In this document: piece by piece, positions 41,416 to 50,104 of the stretch
Numbering within the stretch: position 1 is the first letter of the stretch
How the letters are laid out: each line of letters begins with the position of its first letter
Assembly (NCBI GenBank): GCA_021650895.1
Contig: CP091278.1
Span: 1,889,659 to 1,953,658 of the forward strand
Reading direction: 5' to 3'
Length of the DNA stretch: 64,000 nt
From: Candidatus Jettenia sp.
Lineage (GTDB): Bacteria > Planctomycetota > Brocadiia > Brocadiales > Brocadiaceae
Notes under the pieces: generated by a model
Databases searched by the model: none
Seen by the model: the letters and a program-made list of their open reading frames with translations, nothing else
What the model was told of the DNA's origin: nothing
Translations under genes and position numbers: made by a program

Positions 41416-43824
41416 TTAATCTTGAATATAATCGAGCTTATATATTCTTATTTCAGGGCCTATCGTTAGACCCGATTTGAACTTTTTTATTACCTGTATC
41501 ACTTCCGTCAAGGGTGAGACGGTTGGATTATCATGGGTACCAAATGAGGGTGAGATTTTGAAGGCGTTATTGGAGACAAAAGAAGGTTGAAATGTTTTGA
41601 CTAAAGGCAACCTAAAAATAGTATTATAAAAATTAACCATTTCCGCATGTCTCTTTATGTCTGAGAAATAAATTTTATACATATAGCTTGAAATAATAGC
41701 GTATTTTTTTGCATTCAAATATTCTTGATCGTCAAAATGAAAGCAAAAGTCAAAGTCAAAACGTCCACAAGGGGCAAGAGGCGTGTAACTCTCATAAATT
41801 GAATTATTCTCATTTATATCACTCTGTGATTTAATCCAGTTATAAGAAATAACCCTGGTATCAGGAAGACAAAAACTTATTATTAATAGTACATCCTTCA
41901 GAATCAAGTTTCCAAACCCATAAAACAAAAACATAAGGAATATTGCGGATAATGCATATTTCATTACCTTTTTTCTTATATGCATAACTTTCTCGTATAA
42001 GAAGCATATCCCAAAAGCGGATAGTAACAACGGGCTAATGTACATGGGCAACGCCCATCTATCCCAGTGAAGGCTTAACTTACTTATGAACATCAAAAAA
42101 AGGAAACCCCAAAAGATGGGGAGAAGATTTTTCTTCTGCCTATAGGTTCCTATCCCTAAGATTCCTACGATAAAGAGTATACCTAAAACTAAGTTAATAC
42201 GTGAAATGTATGCCTTTAAATAGAAGAGAAGGTTGTCAATGTATCCTGGACATCTTTGTCTATCAAGTCTGAACTGTACCGGTATTGACTCTGCAAAGAA
42301 AGAGTTTACAACAGATTCAAACCTTAAAAATATAAATGGTGAAACGATAAACAGCATCCCAACGAAAATACCAGCAAATGTTGCCAATTTTAATACGGTT
42401 TTTCGTACCTCTTCTCCTTTCAAAATAATTATTCCCGCTAGTAAGAATGTAGAGAGAATACCGGGATATTTCTCTGCTGTTGCTAGTGCTGAAAACAGGC
42501 AGGCAAGGAGAAGATTAGTATGGGTAGGGTTTTTCAAATATCTGATAGAAAATAGCATGACAGATAGAATAAACAACGTGAGGGGAATATCGGGAGTAAT
42601 ATAATGTGAATGCTCTATATAGAGTGGAAATAGGGCGAAAAGAATAGCAGAAAACAGGCTGAGGTTTTTATTATATTCTCTACCAATTAAGTATGCAACA
42701 TAAACCATTACAGTTCCTAAGATAGCGATAAAAATCCTTGAGACAAGATAATAAAAGTTAATATGGTTGTAAAAAGTAGAAGAGAATGGTAGCTGAAATT
42801 TTAGAAAACTGACAATGCTATAAATAATAGCATGCGAGTAGATACTGATATGATTGGGACGATTGTAAAAGGAAGGATCTAACGTATTTTTCTCTATGAT
42901 AAAGGCAGCATAATTAGCTATTGATTTTTCATCGGAATGTAAAAGTAACGGGAATCCCCAATTCGCACCGATCAATCTTAAGAAGAGTGCAAAGAATAAA
43001 ACGGTTGAAAGTAGAAATAAACTCCTTTTTGATAGGGGAATGTTCTGAGCATTCTCAGGTTTTAATTTTTTTGACTCAGCAAGATAAATTAACATTAAAA
43101 GAATAAGAGAAGACACGCTTAAATAATACATTAATACTTTAAGATTTAATGATAAGACCACATAAAATATTAAGATTGCAGATATCAAAAAGAGCAGCAG
43201 GATATACAGCGTTATATGTTCCTTCTTCAGAATGTTTTTTATTGTATGCTCATGCTGAATGAGGAAGAATGTTAGGAGTGCACTTATAATTAAGCTTACA
43301 AAGAATACGCCGGCATACATTGCTGGATTTGAAATAAAACGCTTCTGTATTAATATATGCGGTAATTCTAGAATGATAGAATCTGGCTTATTGAGATTTG
43401 GATATTTATTATTATCGATCCCTTTCCATTCATGTCGAATCTCATCACCACCAAAGGAAAAAACTTTTTTACCAACGGTAACGTCCATCCTCTGGATAAT
43501 ATTAAGATATTCTCTTGGAATACATAACAATACCTTCTTTACAGATTTACCCTTTAAAGATGAAAAATCTATAAAGAGGGTATTTGCTTCATTAACAGCA
43601 TTCCCCTGAATTTCAATAGGGTTCCCGTTGGCAGAAATCCTATATAATTTAATGGATTTTAATCCTTCTTTATTAAGATCATCAACTTTTAACGCAACAG
43701 GTTCACCAACCCTTACATTCCTGCATTTTTCAGAGGATATGAAACCGATAGTAAGGAAACTCATACAAAAGAGAACAAGCCATTTGTAAAATATATTACG
43801 AGGAATAAAATTTTTAGGATTCAT
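41416..43824 (-). CDS. GT39/PMT-like polyisoprenyl-linked glycosyltransferase
   Basis: This 802-residue protein has a signal anchor, a ~150-residue periplasmic beta domain and then ~12 membrane spans. The first loop motif HSDEKSIA near residue 295 carries the acidic pair typical of GT-C enzymes of the PMT/ArnT type. It probably moves a sugar from a polyprenyl phosphate donor to a lipid or protein on the outer face. The GT2 and GtrA genes upstream on the same strand would supply and flip that donor. Confidence 0.8.
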   Translation of the reverse strand: MNPKNFIPRNIFYKWLVLFCMSFLTIGFISSEKCRNVRVGEPVALKVDDLNKEGLKSIKLYRISANGNPIEIQGNAVNEANTLFIDFSSLKGKSVKKVLLCIPREYLNIIQRMDVTVGKKVFSFGGDEIRHEWKGIDNNKYPNLNKPDSIILELPHILIQKRFISNPAMYAGVFFVSLIISALLTFFLIQHEHTIKNILKKEHITLYILLLFLISAILIFYVVLSLNLKVLMYYLSVSSLILLMLIYLAESKKLKPENAQNIPLSKRSLFLLSTVLFFALFLRLIGANWGFPLLLHSDEKSIANYAAFIIEKNTLDPSFYNRPNHISIYSHAIIYSIVSFLKFQLPFSSTFYNHINFYYLVSRIFIAILGTVMVYVAYLIGREYNKNLSLFSAILFALFPLYIEHSHYITPDIPLTLFILSVMLFSIRYLKNPTHTNLLLACLFSALATAEKYPGILSTFLLAGIIILKGEEVRKTVLKLATFAGIFVGMLFIVSPFIFLRFESVVNSFFAESIPVQFRLDRQRCPGYIDNLLFYLKAYISRINLVLGILFIVGILGIGTYRQKKNLLPIFWGFLFLMFISKLSLHWDRWALPMYISPLLLSAFGICFLYEKVMHIRKKVMKYALSAIFLMFLFYGFGNLILKDVLLIISFCLPDTRVISYNWIKSQSDINENNSIYESYTPLAPCGRFDFDFCFHFDDQEYLNAKKYAIISSYMYKIYFSDIKRHAEMVNFYNTIFRLPLVKTFQPSFVSNNAFKISPSFGTHDNPTVSPLTEVIQVIKKFKSGLTIGPEIRIYKLDYIQD

Positions 43825-43832
43825 AAAATTAT

Positions 43833-44774
43833 TTAAAAATTTATCTTCTTTTCAATGATGTATTCAGGCCTTTCCTTCACTTCGCTAAAGATACTGCCAA
43901 TATACTCGCCCATTACTCCTATCGTAAGGAGTTGAACCCCAAGAAAAAAGATGATGATAATGAGTGTTGATGCCCACCCTGGAACGGCATCAATTTGCCG
44001 GGAGAATTTGGATACAAACACATAAATAACTAATATAAACCCGATAAGAATACTGGAAAACCCTAATGTTGTAGCCAGTTTGAGGGGTTTTCTCGTAAAA
44101 TACAGGAGACCTGTCGTAGCGAATTTTATCATTTTAGAAACAGGATACTTCGTTTCACCGGCAAATCTGGGTTCTCTCGTATAGTAAATAGGCATTTGTT
44201 TAAATCCAATCCAGCTAATGAGTCCTCGGATATACTTGTTCTTTTCTTTTAACTGTTTAAATTCCCGGATGACTCTTTCATCAATTAACCGGAAATCACC
44301 AGTATCAAGGGGAATGGGTACTTCCGATAAAGAGTTGATCATCCGATAAAATAGTTTGGCAGTACATCGTTTAAAAAAAGATTCGCCCTGTCTCTCCCTT
44401 CTAACCCCATAAACTACGTTGCAATCTTCTTCTTCATATTTTTGAATCATTTGGTGGAAAAGTTCCGGGGGGTCCTGCAAGTCTGCATCGATAATTATTG
44501 CAACATCTCCCGTACAGTAATTTATTCCACAGGAAACGGCCGGCTGATGTCCAAAATTTCGGGAAAAACTGATTACTTTAACATGAGTATCCCGTTGAGA
44601 TATTTCTTCTAACAGCAGTAATGTCCTGTCCCTGCTTCCATCATTAATAAAAATGATCTCGTGCCTTGTGTACCCGTTGTTCGTTAGTGATCTTTTAACC
44701 CTTTTATACGTTTCTTCGATCACTGCCTCTTCATTATAGCAGGGGATAATGATAGAAATATTCAGGATAGGCAT
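43833..44774 (-). CDS. GT2 family polyprenyl-phosphate glycosyltransferase
   Basis: An N-terminal GT-A domain has IIIPCYNEE, FINDGSRD and the DXD-like DADLQDPPE. Two C-terminal membrane spans (~235-255, ~268-290) follow, as in GtrB/dolichol-phosphate mannose synthase-like enzymes. It should make a polyprenyl-phosphate sugar at the inner membrane face. It overlaps the GtrA gene upstream by 13 nt and precedes the GT39-like gene by 8 bp. Confidence 0.93.
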   Translation of the reverse strand: MPILNISIIIPCYNEEAVIEETYKRVKRSLTNNGYTRHEIIFINDGSRDRTLLLLEEISQRDTHVKVISFSRNFGHQPAVSCGINYCTGDVAIIIDADLQDPPELFHQMIQKYEEEDCNVVYGVRRERQGESFFKRCTAKLFYRMINSLSEVPIPLDTGDFRLIDERVIREFKQLKEKNKYIRGLISWIGFKQMPIYYTREPRFAGETKYPVSKMIKFATTGLLYFTRKPLKLATTLGFSSILIGFILVIYVFVSKFSRQIDAVPGWASTLIIIIFFLGVQLLTIGVMGEYIGSIFSEVKERPEYIIEKKINF

Positions 44775-45181
44775 CTTATTTCCTCAGCTCTAAAGGTAAC
44801 AAATTTGTTTCCCAGAAAATTAAGTCCTGTATAGAAGACCATTGCAAGCACCTGGGCTATTCCTATGGGAGTCAATAAGACCTCCTTTAAAAGAATAAGG
44901 AGTCCTAATTGTAATTCGTAACAAATAAGAAAAATTACAATAAAAGAGATAATCTCTCGTTTACACGATTTATTACTATGAAAAGTCCATTTCTTATTTA
45001 AGATAAAACTATTGGCAAAACCCAGGATGTAACCAATAATATTTGCCGTAAGGTAACGGGTATTAAAAAGCTTCATAAAGATGAAGATAGTTGATAGTGT
45101 GATAATTGTATTCAAAACTCCAACAAAACTAAATTTGAGGAACTGCCGTATTAAGACAATAGGTATCACTTTATTTGCCAT
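44762..45181 (-). CDS. GtrA-family membrane protein
   Basis: This 139-residue protein has four predicted spans and the GtrA hallmarks (RFLKFSFVGVLNT near the start, then FANSFILNKKWTF and NFLGNKFVTF). GtrA proteins are proposed flippases for polyprenyl-phosphate sugars. It is the first gene of the three-gene glycosylation operon. Confidence 0.92.
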   Translation of the reverse strand: MANKVIPIVLIRQFLKFSFVGVLNTIITLSTIFIFMKLFNTRYLTANIIGYILGFANSFILNKKWTFHSNKSCKREIISFIVIFLICYELQLGLLILLKEVLLTPIGIAQVLAMVFYTGLNFLGNKFVTFRAEEIRCLS

Positions 45182-45894
45182 AAAAACATTCTTTTCATGA
45201 GGAGTAAGAATTTGATTTTTGTTCTTTGGAATTTTCTCTATCCCTTTTCAATCGTTCAATACGTTAACTTCTTTAAAAACTAGAGTGTTACCGACTTTTT
45301 AAATTCCAAATTGTAAATCTCAAAGCGCAAATCCCGGTTAGTTGCCTCTTCCGGCTCTCCCAGATTAGGGATTATAAAACTTGGAAACCTCTGTACATTG
45401 CCAATCGTCGTCTGAAGACGACTCCTTACCATACAGAACTTTGATTTCCTTAGCCATGTAAGGGTGGGCATTACCCACAAAAATATCTTATTCTAACTCA
45501 TATAAGATATAGGCCTGTAGATTTTATGGGGAGTATTCGAAATGTGGCTTATGGTTGTGATCGATATAACTTAGGCTTATGTATACTACTTATCATCAAA
45601 CTATACAGGCATTTTTATCCTTATTCTTTCCCATTCATTCAATCGAAATATAAAGCCTACCCTGGTAACCTCTATTGTCAGGATAGCCATACTATAGGTA
45701 TTTTGTTACGTATGTAATAGAATACCTAGATAGGAATAATTAGAAAAACGCGTGCCAATATACAAAGATATCAAAAAATAAATTTATATATCCTCTGTAT
45801 AAAGTTTAATTCAATAAATTGATCCTAGAAACATGTTCCACAAAGGTTTATGTTATGTGAATAAACAGGAGGAATAAGTTGCGTGGTATATACA

Positions 45895-45936
45895 TAGAGT
45901 GCTAATTCTGTGACATGTCACAGAATTAGCACTCTA
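45895..45936. repeat. Perfect 42-bp palindrome with GAGTGCTAA/TTAGCACTC arms
   Basis: The two 21-bp halves are exact reverse complements, centred on GACATGTC. The half 45896-45915 reads AGAGTGCTAATTCTGTGACA. The centre GTGACATGTCAC recurs at 45944-45955. The outer nonamers are those of the HrcA CIRCE operator but in inverted order. It could be a dimeric-repressor operator or a transposition end. Confidence 0.85.
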
Positions 45937-46047
45937 CAGGACTGTGACATGTCACGGGAAAAGAACATGGGTAAGAGAATATATTTTTTCTCAGCGTTCT
46001 CCGTATACTCTGCAGTTCAAATTCATTAAATGATAAAATGCAGGTTA

Positions 46048-46173
46048 ATGTCTGAAATGAACGAAAAGCCTTCTGAAATTTTTATTATCTTTATCAATAC
46101 GATGATCTGGTCTGTCATTGCATGGAGTAGGCTTACATTGCTGGAAATACTTTTCGATACCTTACTGCCATAG
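46048..46173 (+). CDS. Possible 41-residue single-span small protein
   Basis: An ATG frame with AGG 4 nt upstream encodes a short polar N-terminus and a hydrophobic stretch (IFIIFINTMIWSVIAW). The weak ribosome site and absence of any known match make this doubtful. It lies in a repeat-rich gap. Confidence 0.2.
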   Translation: MSEMNEKPSEIFIIFINTMIWSVIAWSRLTLLEILFDTLLP

Positions 46174-46200
46174 ATTGTAACACCATCCTTTCTAAAACAT

Positions 46201-46434
46201 AAAAGGCAACTACTACACTGTCAACTTAATTTACCATAATAGACTCTCTCGTATGTGTCATTGCGAGGGGTTTTTTCCCGAAGCAATCTCTTTTGAGATA
46301 TCCAGGGGATTGCTTCGGACAATACCCTCGCAATGACACAGCCCCATGCAGTTGAACCGATACAAACCATATTATCATGAATTATATTGACAGTGTACTA
46401 CTAACATGGAACAGCATGCTAGCCGTTGCCTTTT
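46201..46434. mobile_element. MITE-like element enclosing palindromic repeat copy 2
   Basis: Outer arms AAAAGGCAAC and GTTGCCTTTT (46201-46210, 46425-46434) and inner arms TACACTGTCAA and TTGACAGTGTA bound a core that holds the second copy (46257-46337) of the GTCATTGCGAGG palindrome. There is no coding frame. The structure is two or three inverted repeats nested in one another. Confidence 0.65.
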
Positions 46435-46784
46435 ACTGCCCGATTACTCAAGTATATTTATTATGCGTCTGTCCATGCATTTGATTTAGTAGAATGTTTT
46501 AATTTTTCCAAGTGTTGAAATGTTAATTTTCGCTTCGTCAAGCTATCCCCTAATTTTTAATTATTCGCCTTAGTTATAGGATTTTATGTCGTACCCCATC
46601 GTAAAAACATAACAGAATTGATAAATACGAACAAGCATTAAATTCCCTTGAAAGTCTTGTGATTGCTGATAGAATAAGAGAACTTCAATAAACATCAAAA
46701 TACTTAAAAAGAGAGAAAAAAGGCTGTTATGTTATATAGTATAATACTATCGTCTTTAGTCAGACCTTCATTTACCATGAAACG

Positions 46785-46919
46785 AGAACTTCGGCAACTT
46801 TTATCTCTTATTAAAAATGTAGGGCAAGGCTTTAGCCTTGCTTCCCAGCCGGAATGCATGTACCAGTACCGGGATAGCAACCCGAAAGGGTTGCCCTACA
46901 GAATTGAAATTCCTATACG
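46785..46919. repeat. Interspersed repeat R1, copy B (upstream of nrfH)
   Basis: Core 46819-46899 with GTAGGGCAAGGCTTTAGC and AAAGGGTTGCCCTAC hairpins. It shares the leader (ACTTCGGCAACTTTTATCTC) and trailer (AGAATTGAAATTCCTATAC) with copy C over ~130 bp in the same orientation. Confidence 0.88.
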
Positions 46920-47033
46920 TTAAATTAGGCCTTTAGCAAATTTTTGGATACTATATTTCAACGTAGGAATTGAAAATCCTCAACTTCTATCAGGATTGAA
47001 ATTTCTAAACATAAATATCAAGCTAGAGGAATT

Positions 47034-47504
47034 ATGAAATCTCTATCAAGTCTGAATCTTGTAGCTATTCTCCTTTATTGTTCCGCGGGCATATTCATCG
47101 GTCTAAGCGTCTACACGTTTTATTATGCACAAGGTGCATCTTATCTCTCAAACGAACCTAAGGCTTGCGTCAATTGCCATATCATGCGTGAGCAATACGA
47201 TGGCTGGCAAAAGGCAAGTCATCATGCAGTTGCAACATGCAACGACTGTCATATACCGCACAGGTTTATACCAAAATATTTAGCAAAGTTAAAAAATGGA
47301 TTCTGGCATTCAAAAGGTTTTACCTTTCAGGATTTTCATGAACCAATTCGGATTCATCCGAAAAATCGTATCACATTACAAAAGAATTGCCTGTATTGTC
47401 ATGGGGAATTAGTAAGTGAAATCGCTACTTACCCGGGGGACAATCGGCGAATGTTAGATTGTATCCCTTGCCATAGAAACGTCGGTCATGGCCCAACACA
47501 ATAG
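47034..47504 (+). CDS. nrfH: NrfH, tetraheme quinol dehydrogenase (NapC/NirT family)
   Basis: NrfH takes electrons from menaquinol and passes them to NrfA. An N-terminal membrane anchor (~10-30) is followed by four heme-c motifs CVNCH, CNDCH, CLYCH and CIPCH. The 156-residue length fits NrfH rather than the longer NapC. AGAGGA lies before the start. It is flanked on both sides by repeat R1, and nrfA follows 309 bp downstream. Confidence 0.94.
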   Translation: MKSLSSLNLVAILLYCSAGIFIGLSVYTFYYAQGASYLSNEPKACVNCHIMREQYDGWQKASHHAVATCNDCHIPHRFIPKYLAKLKNGFWHSKGFTFQDFHEPIRIHPKNRITLQKNCLYCHGELVSEIATYPGDNRRMLDCIPCHRNVGHGPTQ

Positions 47505-47634
47505 TATTTGATAGGTTACATTTATATGATTATGGGTTGGATAATAGGAAGGATTAGATTTTTATACAATATCATTTCGCATCCCGTTTAGAGTAATTAC
47601 CAAAACAGCATTGTATCATAGATTTAATTAATGA

Positions 47635-47762
47635 GGACTTCGGTACTTTTATCTCTTATTAAAGATGTAGGACAAGGCTTTAGCCTTGCTTCCCCGCCTG
47701 AATACATGCTATCGCAGGATAGCAACCCGAAAGGGTTGCCCTACAGAATTGAAATTCCTATA
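47635..47762. repeat. Interspersed repeat R1, copy C (between nrfH and nrfA)
   Basis: Core 47667-47744, nearly identical to copy B in the arms, leader and trailer, with a divergent loop. It occupies most of the nrfH-nrfA gap and ends 52 bp before the nrfA start. It could form a strong RNA hairpin between the two genes. Confidence 0.88.
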
Positions 47763-47813
47763 CCTATATTTAACGCATAACTAACTGAGGATAGATTGAG
47801 GAGGAATAAGAAT

Positions 47814-49232
47814 ATGAATTGGGAAAATACAAGGATTACTTACCTGCTACTAGTCATTGTAATTGCGGTAGCAACGGTAAGTGTTATCCTGCTATTAGAG
47901 AACGTTTCACAGCGTAAGAAAGAAGCGAGACAACATGTATTTCGCGTTGTGGAAATAACGGAGGATACCATTGATCCCATTATCTGGGGAAAAAATTATC
48001 CACGTCAATACGATGGGTATCGACGCACCGTAGACGAAGAACGGACCCGACATGGTGGGAGTGAAGCTTTTAACAGATTAGATGAAGACCCCTACTGGCG
48101 TGTGATTTTTAATGGTTATGCCTTTGGTATAGACTATCGGGAAGATCGGGGCCACGCTTATATGCTATCTGATCAGGACATGACGGAGCGACTCAAAGTC
48201 GTTGCACAGCCGGGGGCATGTTTACATTGTCACTCATCCGTTATCCCTGCATACCGCGAGGCAGCTATCAAGGCTGGTGTATCTGCAGACGACTCCCACC
48301 GGCAAGAACAAATCATGAAAGGTTTTGAAATTGTTTGTGCTATGCCATACCAGGATGCCCGTAACATGGTTTCTCATCCTGTATCTTGTATAGATTGTCA
48401 TGATTCAGAAACTATGCAACTTCGTGTCACCCGGCCGGGCTTTCTCAATGCTATCCAGGCATTAGCCAAGGTAGATTATCCATTACCGCATTTACCGAGT
48501 ATCGAGCGTTGGCGTAAAGATGGGCGTAAAGATGAGTATGATGTGAATACCATGGCAACACGGCAAGAAATGCGCTCATTCGTTTGTGGTCAATGCCACG
48601 TCGAATATTATTTCAAGGGTGAAGGTAAGCTTTTGGTCTATCCATGGCAAAAAGGACTAAGAGTAGAACAGATCGAAAGCTATTATAATGAAACAGGTTT
48701 CAAAGATTGGATACACAAAATCAGTGGCGTACCCGTGCTAAAGGCACAACATCCGGAATTTGAGATGTGGAGCCAGGGAATCCATGCCCGTAGCGGTGTT
48801 GCATGCGCAGATTGCCATATGCCTTATAAACGTGAAGGTGCAATCAAAATCAGCGATCACCATGTACGAAGCCCATTACTCAATATTGATAACGCATGCC
48901 AAACCTGCCATCATTTTAGCGAAGCGGAACTCAAAGCTCGTGTTGCATTAATTCAGGATCGTACAAAAACCCTCATGATCCGGGCAGAAGAGGCAGTTGT
49001 TGCCCTCATTCAGGATCTACAAAAGGCAAAAGAGTTTGGAATACCTGGCGAACAACTAAAGTTGGCACAGGATTTACAACGCAAAGCACAGTGGCGTTTG
49101 GATTTTGTTGCAGCAGAAAACTCAATGGGCTTCCATGCCCCGCAAGAGGCAGCACGTATCCTTGCAGAGGCAATTGATTATGCCCGGCAAGGCCAGCTTG
49201 AAGTAATGAAATTGCAACCTATAACACAATAA
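47814..49232 (+). CDS. nrfA: NrfA-type pentaheme cytochrome c nitrite reductase, CxxCH at heme 1
   Basis: NrfA reduces nitrite to ammonium with six electrons. I start at ATG 47814 (AGGAGG 9 nt upstream); a TTG at 47796 would overlap that site. An N-terminal anchor (~8-29) is followed by five heme motifs at residues 136 (CLHCH), 192 (CIDCH), 258 (CGQCH), 331 (CADCH) and 362 (CQTCH). The segments CGQCHVEYYF and AQHPEFEMWSQGIH are NrfA hallmarks. Classic NrfA has CxxCK at the first motif; here Lys is His. Activity on nitrite, NO or hydroxylamine cannot be ranked from sequence. Confidence 0.92.
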   Translation: MNWENTRITYLLLVIVIAVATVSVILLLENVSQRKKEARQHVFRVVEITEDTIDPIIWGKNYPRQYDGYRRTVDEERTRHGGSEAFNRLDEDPYWRVIFNGYAFGIDYREDRGHAYMLSDQDMTERLKVVAQPGACLHCHSSVIPAYREAAIKAGVSADDSHRQEQIMKGFEIVCAMPYQDARNMVSHPVSCIDCHDSETMQLRVTRPGFLNAIQALAKVDYPLPHLPSIERWRKDGRKDEYDVNTMATRQEMRSFVCGQCHVEYYFKGEGKLLVYPWQKGLRVEQIESYYNETGFKDWIHKISGVPVLKAQHPEFEMWSQGIHARSGVACADCHMPYKREGAIKISDHHVRSPLLNIDNACQTCHHFSEAELKARVALIQDRTKTLMIRAEEAVVALIQDLQKAKEFGIPGEQLKLAQDLQRKAQWRLDFVAAENSMGFHAPQEAARILAEAIDYARQGQLEVMKLQPITQ

Positions 49233-49276
49233 ATTAAGTTACTTCCGATAGCAACTCATAAAAAACAAAGACCGAT

Positions 49277-49444
49277 ATAAGGCAAGGCTTTAGAGCCTGT
49301 GCAAAAAATCTAATTATTTTTGACCGCGGTACACTATAGCTGACATAGGATATTTCTTCATTTAGATCAACCCAGTATATAATCTCACTTAGGACTTTTT
49401 GCACAAGCTCTAAAGGATTGCCCTACAGAATTGAGATTCCTAAA
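49277..49444. repeat. Interspersed repeat R1, copy D, split by an insertion
   Basis: The left fragment GGCAAGGCTTTAG and the right fragment CTAAAGGATTGCCCTACAGAATTGAGATTCC belong to R1. Between them at 49289-49414 is ~126 bp with its own inverted ends (TTTAGAGCCTGTGCAAAAA and TTTTTGCACAAGCTCTAAA, one mismatch). It lies between nrfA and nth. Confidence 0.75.
49289..49414. mobile_element. Small MITE-like insertion inside repeat R1 copy D
   Basis: The 19-bp terminal inverted repeats match at 18 positions. The ~88-bp interior is non-coding. The outermost TTTAG/CTAAA may belong to R1 rather than to the insertion, so the ends are uncertain by ~5 bp. Confidence 0.6.
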
Positions 49445-49462
49445 CATTAAAATAAACGTTAA

Positions 49463-50104
49463 TTATCTGCTACTATATGTCTTATCAGATGAATTACATA
49501 ATTTTTCCACTACGCATATCTTACAAACTGGCTTCCGGGCAATACAGGTACGCCGACCATGAGTTCCCAGAATGTGACATGATCTTGTCCATTTTTCCTG
49601 AGGTATAATTTTACATAATTCCATTTCAACCTTATCAGGATTATGAGACTGGGCTAATTCCAGGCGATGGGCAATACGAAAGACATGAGTGTCCACAATA
49701 ATGGCTTGTTTTCCAAAAACATTACCTAAGAGTACATTAGCTGTCTTCCTGCCAACGCCAGCCAAGGTTAAAAGCTCTTCCATAGTATCAGGAACTTGCC
49801 CATTAAACCGCTCCACTAACTCCTTGCAACAGGCAATAATATTCTTTACCTTATTTCTATGAAAGTTTATAGAACGGATTTCTTCCTCAAATGCCTCATG
49901 GCTCACATTGGCATAATCCTGAACTGTTTTATATTTCTTAAATAGTGTTTCCGTTACCATATTAACCCGATCATCTGTACACTGTGCAGACAGGATAGTA
50001 GCAACGAGTAATTCTAAAGGATTCTTGTAATTGAGATAAATCCTTGCGTCAGGATATGCCTTCTCAAGGAGAGATAGTATCTTTTTTACACGTTCTTCTG
50101 ACAT
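49463..50104 (-). CDS. nth: Endonuclease III (Nth)
   Basis: Nth is a base-excision repair glycosylase/AP lyase for oxidised pyrimidines. The helix-hairpin-helix LAGVGRKTANVLL holds the catalytic Lys; VDTHVFR holds the catalytic Asp. The C-terminal [4Fe-4S] loop has CHILGTHGRRTC, CKIC and the final Cys. Length (213) is standard. Confidence 0.96.
   Translation of the reverse strand: MSEERVKKILSLLEKAYPDARIYLNYKNPLELLVATILSAQCTDDRVNMVTETLFKKYKTVQDYANVSHEAFEEEIRSINFHRNKVKNIIACCKELVERFNGQVPDTMEELLTLAGVGRKTANVLLGNVFGKQAIIVDTHVFRIAHRLELAQSHNPDKVEMELCKIIPQEKWTRSCHILGTHGRRTCIARKPVCKICVVEKLCNSSDKTYSSR

Larger units (their letters stand above)
45182..46200. other. Long intergenic region with short palindromes
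   Basis: About 1 kb holds no recognisable gene. It contains GTGGGCATTACCCAC near 45464-45478, a long perfect palindrome at 45895-45936 listed separately, and one weak small frame at 46048. An AGGAGG at 45868-45873 precedes a TTG frame of 8 codons that ends at the palindrome. Confidence 0.4.

Noticed and set aside
45280-45480. 66-residue minus-strand frame
   Set aside because: The composition is that of translated non-coding DNA, there is no ribosome site, and it includes the short GTGGG/CCCAC palindrome.
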